A program made the position numbers and the translations under genes. The notes beneath the pieces are model-generated. The model worked only from the letters and a program-made list of their open reading frames with translations. It ran no database searches and was not told the DNA's origin. This document shows, one piece after another, positions 24,201 to 36,291 of a stretch of 64,000 bases of DNA. Source of the stretch: Aquilaria yunnanensis (taxonomy: Eukaryota > Streptophyta > Magnoliopsida > Malvales > Thymelaeaceae); assembly GCA_039654915.1 (NCBI GenBank), contig CM077593.1:114563413-114627412 (forward strand), read 5' to 3'. Within the stretch, counting starts at the first letter, position 1. Each line of letters opens with the position of its first letter.

Positions 24201-27200
24201 ATTTTTATGATGTTATTAAATATTTATGAGTTTTTCCTTTTTAATGCCTACAATGGAAAAGTTAATAAAAATTTAATATCATAAAAATTTACCTTCAAAT
24301 GTATTAGTATATCTACAAAATATTAGCTTTCAAATAAAATTTGTTCTGGGCAAAAAAGATGTAAAAATAAACATAAGTCATTTTAGATTAACACCCAGTT
24401 CATTTTAACTTAAGTCAATTGATTTCAAAATGACTTATTTTTATTCTTACATTTTTTTTTCCTAGAACTAATTTTAATTAAAAGCCAAAATTATGTAGTT
24501 ACAATAATCCATTGAAAATACATTTTTTGTAATCTTATTAATTTTTTATGAATTTTTTTAGTTTAAGGCATTAAAAAAGGAAAATTTCATAAAAATTAAA
24601 CAACATCATAAAAATTTACTTTCAATTGGATTATTGTATCTATATAATATTGGCTTTCAAATGAAATTGATTTCAGGTAAAAAAGATGTAAAAGTAAAAA
24701 TAAGTCAATTGACTTTAAGTTAAAACAAATTGGCCCTAAGTTAACTTAAGTTAAAATAAATTAGTTTTTAGTAAACAAGTCAATTAGTGGTTAAAGACTC
24801 TTGCTTAATTTGTGTGCAGTTAGTATTTATTCTTTTAGTTAGAATAATTTCTGTTATTAGAGGTTAATAAGTCTGCTAATTCTTGTAAACAGAACAAATG
24901 GCTTATTAATTAACTCGTAGTTAATCAAACATGAGTTTTGCATGTACCTTGGTTAAGTGAAATCAAGAGTAGCAGCTGCTGCTGTGCTGCAGATCAGTTA
25001 AATATATATAGCTTTTACAAAGGAAGCAACATGTGTCAGTAAGTGAAGGATGATCTCGACATATGGGCTGGTTGATCAGGTTAACGCTATGATCACAGGT
25101 TAAAGCTAAAGGAAGGTGCTGCTAAACCAAGCTGCAGTTGCTGGAACACTATTCTGCAGAAGTGAAGTGAAGGCTAGTCTGCACTCAAGTGTGTAAATAT
25201 TGTTCCGACTTGAGTGATATCAAAATCTCTATGTATGTAATCTAAGACTTAAGAGTTAGTCTTGGTGAAGTTAGCTTTGTACTCCACAAACCGTTAGTTA
25301 AGTGTGTGTGTGTGTGTGTGTGTGTGCTGAGTAAGAATTACAGTGAGCTTTGTAGCTTTGACAAGCATGTTAACCAAAGAGGCCTTTCCTGATGTTCAAG
25401 CACATTTCTCTCCTCCAAAACCAAATTCTGGTCTCTTTGCATTGATAGAGCAAGTTTCTTTGAAACAACTTTGTGTTTTAATTCTCAGCTAGCTAACTGC
25501 TAAACTACAACTCTGCAGATTTGACCTGAACTTTGACTTCTTGTTTTGTTTATGGTTTCAATGTATAAAATTGTTTCTAACCTTCTGTTGATAATTGAAT
25601 TTGATTCCTCTAAACTGGTTTTTGGCATAAACCGAATTTACTGTTGAAACTGTTTAATCACCAACTAAAACCATAGTTTAAAGCTGCGAGAAGTTAGAGA
25701 ACTTCCTAAATCTATATGCTGACTCCTCTGTTGTTTCTACTCAGCTAAGCTTAGTTGAGCCTAAGTTTCTCCACAAGCTTGCTAAAACTTGAGGTTGTAA
25801 CAAAACCAAATAAAATATCATCCAAATGTAGAAAGAATTCAGTTTCAAAAACAGAATCAAGGTGCAAGCTCATCAATGAGATTTGTATAACACAAGAATA
25901 TGCAGATTGCAAGCCGTTTAAATAAACCAATCTAGAAAGGCATAATCTTAATGGAAGAGACTGATACAGTACCCATGAGAAATTAGGTGAACTGGAGTAC
26001 CCATGTTGAGCAAGAAGTGATAATATCATATTCCATGCAAAGTTTGATTACAGAAGATAAACAAGGTACAAAAGAAAGATAATAAAGAGAAACATTACCT
26101 CTCCGTCTGACCTCAACTGATGGCTCAGCTGTTGCTCGCCTCATCAGCTCCAATGCTCCCTTGAAATTCTTATGCCTCAACTCCATTTCTGCCCACTCAC
26201 ACCAGACACTAGCCAGGTGATCAACAGCCTTGTAATTCACTTGCACTGCCTTATCTAAAATAACCCGAGCATTAGCTATATCATTATGGCTCTCATACAA
26301 CTTCGCAAAAGCAATCCACAAAGTATGAGGCTTTCCAACAGCTTTCATAGGATCAACAGTCCTGACAGCCTCGGTATAGGTCAGAATCTGTCTAGTGGCA
26401 TTGCCCTCAAATATCTTAACCCTACGGTGCCACTGCTCCACATTGTGTGGATTTTGGCGCAGCAAGACACTGTTAGCGAGTTCTGGCCTTCGATTCATGA
26501 GATGCTCCAACCTCGCCAACCTCAAATCTATGTCATCATCATCGTGAAGCCAAAACCCCTTAAAAATCTTCCTCTCAAACTTATTTTTTGACTTACACAG
26601 TTTGACATCCAAACGGATATCTTCATCATCATCATCATCTTCTTCAACAATATCTTCCTCCTCATCAACGTTCTCCATCTTAAGAGCCAGAACACTTTCC
26701 TCAAACTGTGAATATGCATCAAAAATGATGCTAAAATCCCTCACAGTAACCACTGTCATCATCCCCTCCTCAAAAATATCTCGGGACTTTTCCAACAGAT
26801 TCCTCCGGATGTAATAATCAGCAAGTGAAGTCCACAGCCTTCCCACCTCGTCAGTGAACTTCCTAATCCCACCTCTAATTATGGCATCCACATTGAGACC
26901 CGAAACCTCCGTGGCATGCTTCGTGAGCAGATCACACAACTCCAACCACAACCGATGCTTGGTCTTGCCCTTTATGGAGAAAAACTGGTCATCATTCAAT
27001 ACAGAAGCTAGCCTCTCGCACGCCTCTTGCCAGAGGCCCGAATTGACCAAAAACTCGATGAAATCTTCAATATGGTTAGGGTCATACTTCAGGTACCTCC
27101 TGTAGACCCTAAGAGAGGTCTCGATCGGGATACCCTTTTGACTCACAAAAATCAAGTAAGGCTCCCAGATCCTATCATGCTGGGTAACAGGCAAAGCACA

Positions 27201-27593
27201 CAGAGCTCTATCAAAGGTCTTGCGGGTCTTGGTTATAAGCTTCTGCTCAGTCAAACTCTGTAAGTACATTATCCAAATCCTCGGCATCTTGTGCATTGTA
27301 ACTAGTGCTCGCTCAAAAGTATTATTGAGAGTTTCAAATTGAGGATTGGTTACCGGGAGATTTCGAACGATGTCGAGGCGCTCCCGGAGATATGCGTGCC
27401 AGAGCTTGTAGCTGCCGGGGAGGGCTTTGAGGGCTCGCTCGTAAATGATGAAGCGCTTCTTGAAGGGAGCGGCGGCTCGAGCAATCAGGTACCTCCACCA
27501 TAATTTCAGGCTGAAAGGATTTCTCAGAAGCTCCTCTTCGTAGAGGAGGTCGTCTTGGGACGGGTAGAATTCTTTGGGCAAGGAGGTCGCCAT
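21238..27593 (-). CDS. SYF1: Pre-mRNA-splicing factor SYF1 (XAB2 homologue)
   Basis: Core splicing factor of the Prp19/NineTeen and intron-binding complexes, built of HAT (half-a-TPR) helical repeats; it acts in the nucleus. Five exons, 26099-27593, 23272-23456, 23000-23170, 21969-22421 and 21238-21678, sum to 2745 bases, giving 914 residues; Arabidopsis SYF1 is about 917. The start MATSLPKEFYPSQDDLLYEE is chosen over the upstream in-frame ATG at 27653 because family conservation begins there. HAT motifs run through the protein (LWWRYLIARA, LWHAYLRERL, RIWEPYLIFV, KDIWVTYLSKFVKRYG, FWNRWHEFEVQHGNEDTFRE). Residues 310-326 form an acidic insert. The C-terminus is charged and likely disordered (KDVPSAVFGGIVRRREDGED). 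Intron 1 (2.6 kb) holds two foldback MITEs. A broken copy of the 3' end lies at 16.9-17.4 kb. Confidence 0.95.
24072..24394. mobile_element. Foldback MITE, copy a
   Basis: About 320 bases that are nearly self-complementary. The left arm has TTTTAACTTATGTCAACTTA and CATCCATTGAAAATACAATT; the right arm carries their complement. It is in SYF1 intron 1 and is directly followed by copy b. The same family occurs at 50.63 kb and 51.12 kb. Confidence 0.75.
24395..24738. mobile_element. Foldback MITE, copy b
   Basis: Second copy of the same nearly palindromic family. The left arm starts TTTTAACTTAAGTCAATTGA; the right arm ends TCAATTGACTTTAAGTTAAA. ATAATCCATTGAAAATACA in the left arm mirrors TTGGATTATTGTATCT in the right arm. 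There is no coding capacity and no clear target duplication. Confidence 0.75.
25294..25327. repeat. (GT)n microsatellite
   Basis: A run of about 16 GT units in SYF1 intron 1. The surrounding 1.7 kb of the intron (24.8-26.0 kb) has no recognised coding signal. Confidence 0.9.
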
Positions 27594-29489
27594 TCTCGCT
27601 ACAACTGCTTCGAGGTTGTGTTTCAGGCTTAGCAGAGAATATGCACGAATCAATGGGAGAAGATCGCCGGCGCCGGAGATGGGAAGCGGTCACCGGGTCA
27701 GGTGAGTGATTGCGAGGTGAAGACTAGTTCTCCCATTTAAAACCCTATGCCGTAATGCAATCTACAGGCTTAAGTGTCCAATTATCCCTCCAGCTTTTAT
27801 AGCTTGGACAATTGTATCCTATGACCATTGTTTAGTTCGATTTGATCCTCCAACTTTGATTAGTGGTACAAAAACAATGACAATTGTGTAGTAAAAGTAT
27901 AAATGATGGTAGTAAGGTAAATTAGATATTAAGAATTTAAAAAAAAATGATTTGACCATTTTGGGAAAAAAAATATAGTTCATCTTTTAGTGATAATATG
28001 AGTATTATTATTTGATTTGATTTTATATGATCAGTTGGCTTACCATTTTCCGTCATCTAGTACATCGAATGTCTTGGACATCCCTAGAAGTTTTTGACCT
28101 TGTTTTGTTATCTATTTTATTCCCATGATTGGGTACAATCACAAACTGGAGCAAATATCATAAATTAAAGTGAGTCAGTGACGGACCTACTATAGAGCAA
28201 CGGTGTGGATGCCCCCTTGGAATTTTGAGAATGCCTAGAATATAGATATTAACTTGGTTTTTTATAAGTAGTTAGGAATTAAGTGTGAAATTTTTTCCAC
28301 TGAACATGGTCGAAGAATAAAAAAATGGGGGTAGTGTGCCATGAGAATAAAAATTTGGGGATTGCAGGAATAATTCTCTCCTAAACATCTAAAGTACACC
28401 TTTTCCTTAAGTAGAACAACGCCATTTTTCTGTCTCACTCATTTCTTCTCTAAACAATGTCTTCTCCTAACTCCTCCCATCTCTTAACCCCCTCCCTCAA
28501 TTTCTCACAGAACCCCCACATCCCCAAACACCTCTCAACTGCAACCACTTATTACGCTATTTCACTATTTTTGCTGTAGGTTTTTTTTAATGTTAATTTT
28601 GATTATTCATTGAGAGATGTAAAATATTTTAAAATGTACGTCTATTCTTTTAAACTGAGGGCTGCAGTAATTATCATAATATTCGTATCCCTAAAGCAAA
28701 AATAAATAAATAAATGGTGTGGTCATTAATATATGTCATCTCTTTGTTTTTTTAAGTATTTTTGAAATTATAAAAAATAATTTTGTATTTAATTAAACAC
28801 CCATCTTGTAGTTAACTTTTGAGTTATAACCAGGTGCCGGTGGTGTTCAAGGCATGTGTAATGGTAGTTCTATTAAAAGGTTTCTTAATACTTGTAATTA
28901 ATCAGTTTATTATTATTATTATTTGTCTAAACCTAATATTATTTTAAACTTAATATATTACATACTTAATAATATCTTTTAGAAATAATAGCCAACTATT
29001 ATTGTTTTTTTTCCTTACCCCACCTAACAAAAAATAACACTTTTCCCGCCAAATAAGTCGATCCCCACTAGCTAACGACTAAATAATGATTGATTTATTT
29101 GTTACTGACTTTTTCAGTTGTCATTTAGTCATTTTTTACATATGGCCTACAAACAAACAATGTTCTTATTTAAATTAACAATTGGGTTACTTAAATTATG
29201 AACTGAATAACGACTAAATTATTCGTGATTGACTTTTTTAGTTGCTATTCAGTCATTTTTCACCTATGACCCACATATGAGTGACTAAACATTGACTGAA
29301 GGTAGTAAATTAGAAACACAAAACACATAAATGTGTAACAAATAATATTAACCAGTAACATATATTATTATATGATACCTCTTGTGATAGACACTATCAT
29401 CACAATAATAGTTTATCAGGTCTGTTTATTCTTATGCCAATGAAAAACATTCAATGTTTATTAGAAGAAAAGTTAATATTGTACTTTAT
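27594..29489. other. Region upstream of SYF1
   Basis: The first 150 bases are the SYF1 leader and promoter area. The rest is AT-rich with repeat-like phrases; CAGTGACGGACC near 28183 resembles a hAT terminus but no partner end was found. No gene is supported. Confidence 0.4.
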
Positions 29490-29720
29490 ATTACTCTTTC
29501 TATCTCATATTTTTTTAAGTATTTGACTTTTTTAGATAATTTGGCTTAAATTTATTTACAATTATTTATTGAAAAATTTTAAATATATAATATAGGTATT
29601 TATTTATCATTTATATATATAATTTTTTATTTATATACTAAAATGTTAAAAATAAAAAATAATAGATTAATTATTGAATAGTAAATGTTGCAAAAAATTT
29701 AGAATAGATGAAGTAGTAAT
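29490..29720. mobile_element. Stowaway-like MITE
   Basis: The left end ATTACTCTTTCTATCTC and the right end, read as reverse complement, ATTACTACTTCATCTATTC resemble the CTCCCTCCGTC-type inverted repeats of Stowaway elements. It is AT-rich, about 230 bases, with no coding region. Confidence 0.5.
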
Positions 29721-29900
29721 TAAAAAAATAAGAAAGGAGTAATTAGAATCTTATCACACTGCCTTTAATTTTCTAGACATATAATGACAGTTTTAAGGGT
29801 CATAGCGACAAGATTCTTCTTCACAACAACCGAATTTTTCTTGTAGTATATGACATTTCTCTTGTAATATCCTATTATTACACTATTTTATATATATGAT

Positions 29901-30141
29901 GCTCTTTTCATTTCACAAAAATGGACTTTTTTACTATTCACAAAATTAATTTATGATTTTATTTCTTTCAAAATTTTTTATAAGAATATAAATATTTTAT
30001 ATGAAACTAAAATTTTGAATATTACAGTTTCTCAATATCATTTTTAAGAATTTTTTTTCAATACATATTAATATAAATATGTTTAGGTTAAACTTTAATT
30101 AAAAAAAATAAAAGAGTCAATCAATACGAAACGAATGGAGT
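29901..30141. mobile_element. Stowaway-like MITE
   Basis: The left end GCTCTTTTCATTTC pairs with the right end read as reverse complement, ACTCCATTCGTTTC. About 240 bases, AT-rich and non-coding, with TA at the right border. It abuts the CACTA-like element to its right. Confidence 0.6.
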
Positions 30142-30142
30142 A

Positions 30143-31098
30143 TATTGCAAGATAAAAGCAAAATCATTGCAGTCACCTAGAGTGACTGAATAGAGACTGA
30201 AAAAGTCAGTCGTAGGAGCCCTAGTCACTCTTCAGTCCTCAAGAATAACTGAAGAGCGACTAAAATTAGCGATTGAAATAATAGTCACCACTGTTATAAG
30301 GCCTCATTAAAGTCAATCGCTTGTAGAGTGACTGATTTTGTTAGGTGCTTCATTTTTAAAAATTTTTTAAATATTAATTGATACGTATAAAATTAAATTA
30401 AAATTAACTCTTCTAATTATTCTATTGTGAGACCTCATTAAAATATTGGTCTCTCATTAAAATATTGCGGTCAAGATAGGTTTCATTGGCAGTGGGAGAG
30501 GCAGAGGCCATTTGAACTTCCACCCAGGTGTCCGAGCAGGGGATAGGGATGGTGCGATGTCATGCGGTAGTTGGTTGGCAAAAAGGCTGATAACATAATA
30601 GTAGCTAAAGGAAGACAGTGGCGCATCAGCTGAGGAAGAAAGATGTTGCAAGGGCAGGGCAGTAGAGGTGGATGGTGCGAGGGCACACTGGCAGTGATCT
30701 TGGCTTAGAAGACTCTATTTTACCTATTTTAAGTACAAGGTCATCCTCGTTTGCTTCACTATTTTCAAGCTCTTCCTTGTTGGATGGAGAGAAGATTGCA
30801 AATGAGAGAATGTGGAAGAAGGAAATGAAAGTGGTGTTATTTTTTTTATAGAAGCGACAAAATGACGACTAAGGTAGAGATAGTGACTGAGGATTGATTG
30901 ACTATAGTGACTAAATAGCTACTGACGTGGAAATTATAGCGGCTGAATAGTGATCAAGAAATTGGTGACAGAATTTTAGTCGCTTTTCAGTCGCTCAAAC
31001 TGTGAACCTTATCAACTAACCACCGAAGGACGATTGAACATACTTAGTGACTGAAAGTTCAATTGCTCCTGTCAGTCTTTTGCTTTTTTCTTGTAGTG
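30143..31098. mobile_element. CACTA-like non-autonomous element
   Basis: The right end, read as reverse complement, begins CACTACAAGAAAAAAGCAAA, the standard CACTA terminus. The left end TATTGCAAGATAAAAGCAAA is a degraded match. Many sub-terminal words of the type GAGTGACTGAATAG and AGTCGCT(T/C)TTCAGTC occur in both orientations near the ends, as in CACTA elements. No transposase frame is present. The 3-base target duplication is not preserved. Confidence 0.65.
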
Positions 31099-31655
31099 AC
31101 ATGTTCTTCTAGAATCCTATTAAGAATTTATTTGGAAACAAAAAAAAAACTTAATTCTTGGTCGGACGAATAATAGTTTGAACTGCACATATTAGTTGTT
31201 GATTGGTAATTGCACAAAAAAAAAAAGGTTAAATGGAAAATAACTCCAACACTTGAACAAAAAGACAATTAGCACGTAACATGAAGAATGGTATAATTTA
31301 ACCTAGAAGAGAAATTTTATCCCAAATGGCCTCAAACCTTTGAGTTTATGTAACTAATATAAGATAATTAGAAGTATCTATACAAGGTATAAAAATTAGA
31401 AAATACTCATATCAGTCATATGTAAAAGAATATGTAAATATTCATTTTTCCAGACTCAAAAGGCACTTGAACACACAAGAGTATTATATAGGAAAACATA
31501 AAAGTCAGAATTCAAATCCTTAATTTCTCTCATATCACAATAGCCCCTTAGCCGCTAGAAGTAATTTTACAAGTTTCTCCTTCATAGGTATATTTCTCTT
31601 TCTTAACTTTAATAAGTTGCAGTATGATATTGCCTATTAAAAAATAATTTAAACT

Positions 31656-34016
31656 TGTTGACACCCAATTTCGTCCGACCATTAAAAAAAATTTTAAAAA
31701 AAATTAAAAAAAAATTAATTAAAAAAAATATATTATTATTACTATTATTATTATTATTACTAAAATTTTTTAATTAGTTTAAAATACATTTTTTGTTTTG
31801 TGAAGATTTGATTTAAAATGATATATGTGTGTATATGTGTATGTTTGAAAGAAAAAAGAAAACTCCATAAAAATGATAAAATTAAAAAGTTTGAGGTAAA
31901 AATGATAAAATTGAGAAGTTTCGGGAAAAATTGACAAAATCTGAAAGTTCCAGAAGCATTTGGTAGTTTGTCACATCAATTTGGGGCCAGCATAACCGTT
32001 CTGGCCCAAATTAACAGAAAACAACAAAATTGTCAAAATCAGAAGCTTCAGGAACTTATCCAGAGTCTGAGAGACGTAAAGGACTGAAACTGTCATTTTA
32101 CAAAATTAAAAGATAAGTTTGAATTTAATTAATTTTTAATTATGAACAGTCCAGAACCCCTTCCCCTATAAATAGGGGTCCAAATATGTGTGTTAACACA
32201 GAAAAAAGAGAAAAAAAAAAATAGAAAGAAAGCTTAGAGCTCCGTATTAAAAAAAGGGGAAAAACTACAGACTTAGTCCCTAGCCCCTCCTCCCTCTTCC
32301 CAGAAGTCCCAAATTTTTTTTTCCTTACGTTTTGACCATCTTCTTCGTTTGTTTTTCTTTTCTTCCGTTTCACTTCTCTCTCTCTTTCCTGCACGCTGCC
32401 CGTCCGCCATCGCCCCCACGCCTCCCCCGCCGTCGTCCCGCCGTCCGCCATCGCCCCCACGCCGCCGTCGCCTTCGCTCCCCTCCGCCGCGTCTTTTCCC
32501 TTCCCTCCTCACCATCGCTCACCTCCTCCGACGCGTTCACCGCCGTCGCCGCCTCTCGCCGGCCGCCGCCCTCGCCTTCGCTGCCGTCGCCGTCGCTCCT
32601 CCGCCCCACGCCCTCGCCGCCGTGCCCAGCTGCTTCCCCCCCCCTCGCTCGCTACGCCGTCACGCTCTGTTTCCTTCTCCAGAATTCAAATTTTAAGTTT
32701 TAAGGGTAAAACCCCTACTTAATCCTTCATTTTTTCATTTACTTTCACTTGAGTCACTAATGTTCTTTTTTCATCCTTTGCAGAAAAAAACTAATTACTA
32801 ACTCTTTTATCTTTAGTTGCTTATTTATTATTGTTGTTATTATTACTAACCTTTTTTTATTGTTGTTATTAATTAAACTAACCTCACTAACTCTTATTAT
32901 TATTACTATCATTAACTCACTAACTTACTAACTATACTAACTTTTATTGTTATTATTATTATTATTATTAATTGCTAACATAACTAACTTTTATTGTTAT
33001 TGTTATTATTATTATTAACTACTAACATAACTAACTTCACTAACTTTTATTATTATTGTTGTTAACAATTAACTTAACTAACTTTGCTAACTTTTATTAT
33101 TATTATTAACAACTCACTTTGTTATTATTATTATAATTATTTTGGATGGCCAAAAAGCCCCACTTTATTATTAATTGTTTTCTTTAAGTGGTTAAATTTA
33201 TTTCACTTTTTAATTATAATAAAAAATAATAAAAAGAATTTTATGTGAATAATTAACTTCATTTTTAAGGCTAATAAAAAAATCATTTTTAAAAGCCAAT
33301 CTTTTTTTTATCATTTTTAAAACACATGTTTTTATTTCTTTAAAAACAACAAAAAGATAATCTTTTATTCCTTTATTAAAATTATTAAACAAACATAATT
33401 AAATAATTACAAAAATACAAATCATTTCTTTTTAAATATATCTTTAAAAGTAGTAATAATTAAAATTTAATAAAAATCCAATAAAATTATGATTAAAATT
33501 AGTAATTAATTAAATAATTAATTAATAAAAATTAAACTCCATGTCCAAATGATCCGCCAGGATCCACGGTTTGGAAAATATCAACTTTTTAATTAAATAA
33601 ATAAATACAAAGATAAAAATCCATATTTACGATATGAATTAAATTATTTAAAATTTCATCAAATTCCGTGTCCGGGTGACTCGGTAGAGTCCATGGTTCG
33701 GAAATATCAAATTTTATCCAAATTAACTTAAAAATCCACATTTCGACATAATTCAGTTAAAATTTCTATTTTTGAGAATTAACTGAAAATTATTTAAAAG
33801 CAAAGTAAAACAAAATTAAAATCAACTAAGGTGCCAATTTTGGGCGCTATAACAATATTGTTTTAGCGTAACCGTACTCCCGAACCCCCGAACTCTCGCA
33901 GACCATATTTTAAGTGTCCAATCGACCTAGGTAAACCGATTGGTGGCGACTCCAGAAAACTTGACGTTGCCACAAAACTCAAATCATCCGAATCATTAAA
34001 AAACCGCAACGTGACA
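31656..34016. repeat. Long LTR (probably solo) of a Ty3/gypsy-type retrotransposon
   Basis: Starts TGTTGACACCCAATTTCGTC, a common start for LTRs of large plant gypsy elements, and appears to end ...CAACGTGACA, giving TG...CA ends and about 2.36 kb. CCTATAAATAGGGG at 32166-32179 is a clear TATA box for LTR transcription. A GC-rich tract (about 32400-32660) made of CCGCCGTC-like words follows the TATA box, then ATT/TTA-rich tracts (32820-33150). Near the right end is ATTGGTGGCGACTCC, which resembles the primer-site region of Tat/Ogre elements. No gag or pol frame flanks it. No 5-base target duplication was found, so a truncated element is possible. Confidence 0.6.
32166..32179 (+). promoter_or_regulatory. 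TATA box within the LTR
   Basis: CCTATAAATAGGGG is the strongest TATA motif in this part of the window. It fits the U3 promoter of the LTR, reading rightward. Confidence 0.6.
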
Positions 34017-34249
34017 AATAGCTTTACAATTAATCAAACATTTGATATATACATATATAGCATCCTTTTGTTCTAATTGTTTTTGTTTTTTTATCAGGAA
34101 GGGCAACAAACAGATGATGAATTATTCCTGAAGTTACATATTATCCCATCTAACTAATCACCATGCATTTATCAGCTCAAAATCAGAAATAAATATTCAG
34201 AAAAACTGGAAAAGAAAAAGAAAGAAAAAAAAGAGAAAAGCAAAAAACC

Positions 34250-35173
34250 TCAGAACCCTCCCCTATGTGCAAGAGTTATAATAGTTGGCAAGAGAGGCAG
34301 CAGAAGCAGAATGACGAGAACAATTCCAAGAATAATGGCAATGCAGGTCCACTTTCTGGACCCCTTCTGGTACTCCCGCGCCTCCTGCAGTTGCTCCGTC
34401 CCCCGCCGCACGAACGAGCTCGCGTGCGCGACGTGGCTCTCGATGTCGTTAAGCTGGTGCCCCTGCGCCTCCACCAGTGCCGCCATGTCCAGGAATATCT
34501 GGTGCAGCTCTATTAGGTTCTTCTCTATCTCCTTCACCGCGTCGTGCCTCTCCTGAATCTCCGAGATGGTGTCCATGATCTGGCCCCTACCCTGTTCCTG
34601 TATCGCCTTCTGTAAGAAGCTCTCGCTCTCCCCGCTCGATATGAGGTTCTCGATCGTGTCCTCGTCGGCTTTCTGGCCTGTGATGGTAAAATATCGCCTC
34701 TCCACCGTCTCTTTGTATTCCGAGTTCATCTTGGCCCTTAACCCTTGAAAGTTGTCCATTAGGTCCTTGAGTTTCTTCCCGAGGCCGCTGACGACGGATG
34801 TCCGGGTGCGGTCTGTAGAGGAGCCAGGGCCACACCCGGGGATGTTGCGGCTGGCAGCGTTAGATTTCTCCAAAGCTTCGAGCTTGGCCTTAATGAGCTT
34901 GACCTTTTTGAGGACGTTTTCAACGTCCATGTCCATTTTGGCACGGACTTCTTTCACTCTCTTGGCGCTGTGGACGAGCTTGCTCTCTTCATTGGCGTCT
35001 TGGAGGGCCTTGAAGAGCTTCTCTACCTGCTTCATGTCATCTTTTACCGCCTCGACATCTTCAAAGAACTTGTCAAGGTTGGCACCTTCTTTTCCGGCCT
35101 CCACATCATCAATCACCGCCTGGTCCTTCAGGTCAGTGTACTTCCTGAAGGAGCTCGAGATCAAGTCGTTCAT
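34250..35173 (-). CDS. Plasma-membrane syntaxin (Qa-SNARE), SYP124-like
   Basis: Qa-SNARE that drives vesicle fusion at the plasma membrane. A single uninterrupted frame of 307 residues starts [20 protein letters not shown]. The N-terminal Habc region covers roughly residues 30-155 ([20 protein letters not shown]), with [20 protein letters not shown] typical of the SYP12 group in its middle. The SNARE motif spans about 203-262 ([20 protein letters not shown]) with zero-layer Gln at 237 (VEAQG). A C-terminal anchor covers about 276-302. The TDLK start and the C-terminus resemble SYP123/124/125, pollen and root-hair types in Arabidopsis, more than SYP121 or KNOLLE; that subtype is a judgement. 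The coding part is GC-richer than its surroundings. A relic of its 3' end lies at 20.0-20.7 kb, and an LTR sits about 230 bases downstream. Confidence 0.93.
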   Translation of the reverse strand: MNDLISSSFRKYTDLKDQAVIDDVEAGKEGANLDKFFEDVEAVKDDMKQVEKLFKALQDANEESKLVHSAKRVKEVRAKMDMDVENVLKKVKLIKAKLEALEKSNAASRNIPGCGPGSSTDRTRTSVVSGLGKKLKDLMDNFQGLRAKMNSEYKETVERRYFTITGQKADEDTIENLISSGESESFLQKAIQEQGRGQIMDTISEIQERHDAVKEIEKNLIELHQIFLDMAALVEAQGHQLNDIESHVAHASSFVRRGTEQLQEAREYQKGSRKWTCIAIILGIVLVILLLLPLLPTIITLAHRGGF

Positions 35174-36291
35174 CTTTCAAGCCTTCTATATATGTATGTT
35201 AGCTACGCCTTTCCTTTATTTATTCCTTTTCTTTTTCTATGGGATTTTTATTAAGATTGCCAGAAGAGCTAGGCATGAATTTGATCAATGTGATGGCGAT
35301 CAAAACACTCCTGCATTTTTGTTTTGGAAAAAAATTCAGGGTGAATTTCCCTCTTCTGGCAAATGAGAAGAAGAGGGGAAGGTAAAAGAAAGAGAAGCAA
35401 AAAGCGAAAGTAGAATTTCTTAGTTTTGATGAAAGGGGAAGCATTATGGAAGTAGTGTTATTTTTGAGAATAGAAACGGCTAAACTTACCTGAAGCGTAG
35501 CTAAAAGCCCGTTCGGTAGTCTGAGAAATAATAGCTGATTTTCCATTGACCTGGTCAGCTGCTCTTCTCTCCTCTCCCCTTCTTTTCTTTTCTTTTATTT
35601 TTTCTGCCTTTTTTATACTCTTTTTTCTTTTTGCTTCTCTACCGTCCGTTTTCTACTAATTGATCATTGGCCCAAATTCCTTTTGGTCTCTGAACTTCAT
35701 TCACTCAGACGCTTCAATCCCTAATGTTTGAAGCAGATCAACGCAGCCCTCAAACTATGAAAAATGTGATGCTTATTGCCCATTGACTCACTAACTCGAT
35801 CGCATATCAAAGAGGTAATGGTGAGCCACACTAAATCAACTTACAAGGGGCAAAATGTCCAACGCAAGAAAGTTCAGGGGACAAACCCATTTAGCCCTAC
35901 TTACCTGGCCATTAATATAATACCTGAAATTCCTTGGATTAGAATCAGAACCGTGAGTGGATTTTATAGAATGTGAAAAGAGTTTTACAAAGGGAAAACA
36001 ATAATATTTCCATGTATTCTTCTGACCTAAGATAAGGTAGAAAATATACATCACCTTACCTCTACAGGAGTATGAGCTTCATCAATGAAACTTTTACAGG
36101 GCTCCAGCCTACTCCCGCACTGGGTTTTCTCCCTTCTTCCAAAACTCTACTCCAGAGTACGACGATGCCGCATTATGTATAGCCGTTAGACGAACATCTA
36201 GTTGAGTTGGATGAACGAGCTGCGCCACCAAAACTGCACGAGCCTTTAGCGCTAGTGTTCCTCACTATCGGTTAATTCAAATGAACTGATA
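35174..36291. other. Region between syntaxin and VAL-type genes
   Basis: Contains the syntaxin promoter and leader (35174-35600, with T-rich runs) and, at about 35660-35950, repeat-like text (TTGGTCTCTGAACTTCATTC, AGCCCTCAAACTATG) resembling MULE sub-terminal repeats. No gene is supported. Confidence 0.4.

Noticed and set aside
23994..25760. Solo LTR of a copia element in SYF1 intron 1
   Set aside because: TGTTAGTGGGAGTGC near 23997 and a TATA-like ATATATATAG near 25005 suggested it, but I found no matching end or target duplication.
26286..27263. Several plus-strand frames of 64-101 residues
   Set aside because: Antisense shadows of SYF1 exon 1.
32332..32703. Long overlapping open frames of 80-123 residues on both strands in the GC-rich tract
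   Set aside because: Pro/Arg/Ser-rich in all frames because of CCG/CGC-type low complexity inside an LTR; no conserved motif.
34752..35366. 204-residue open frame opposite the syntaxin gene
   Set aside because: It is the antisense of the Habc coding region and has no family signature.
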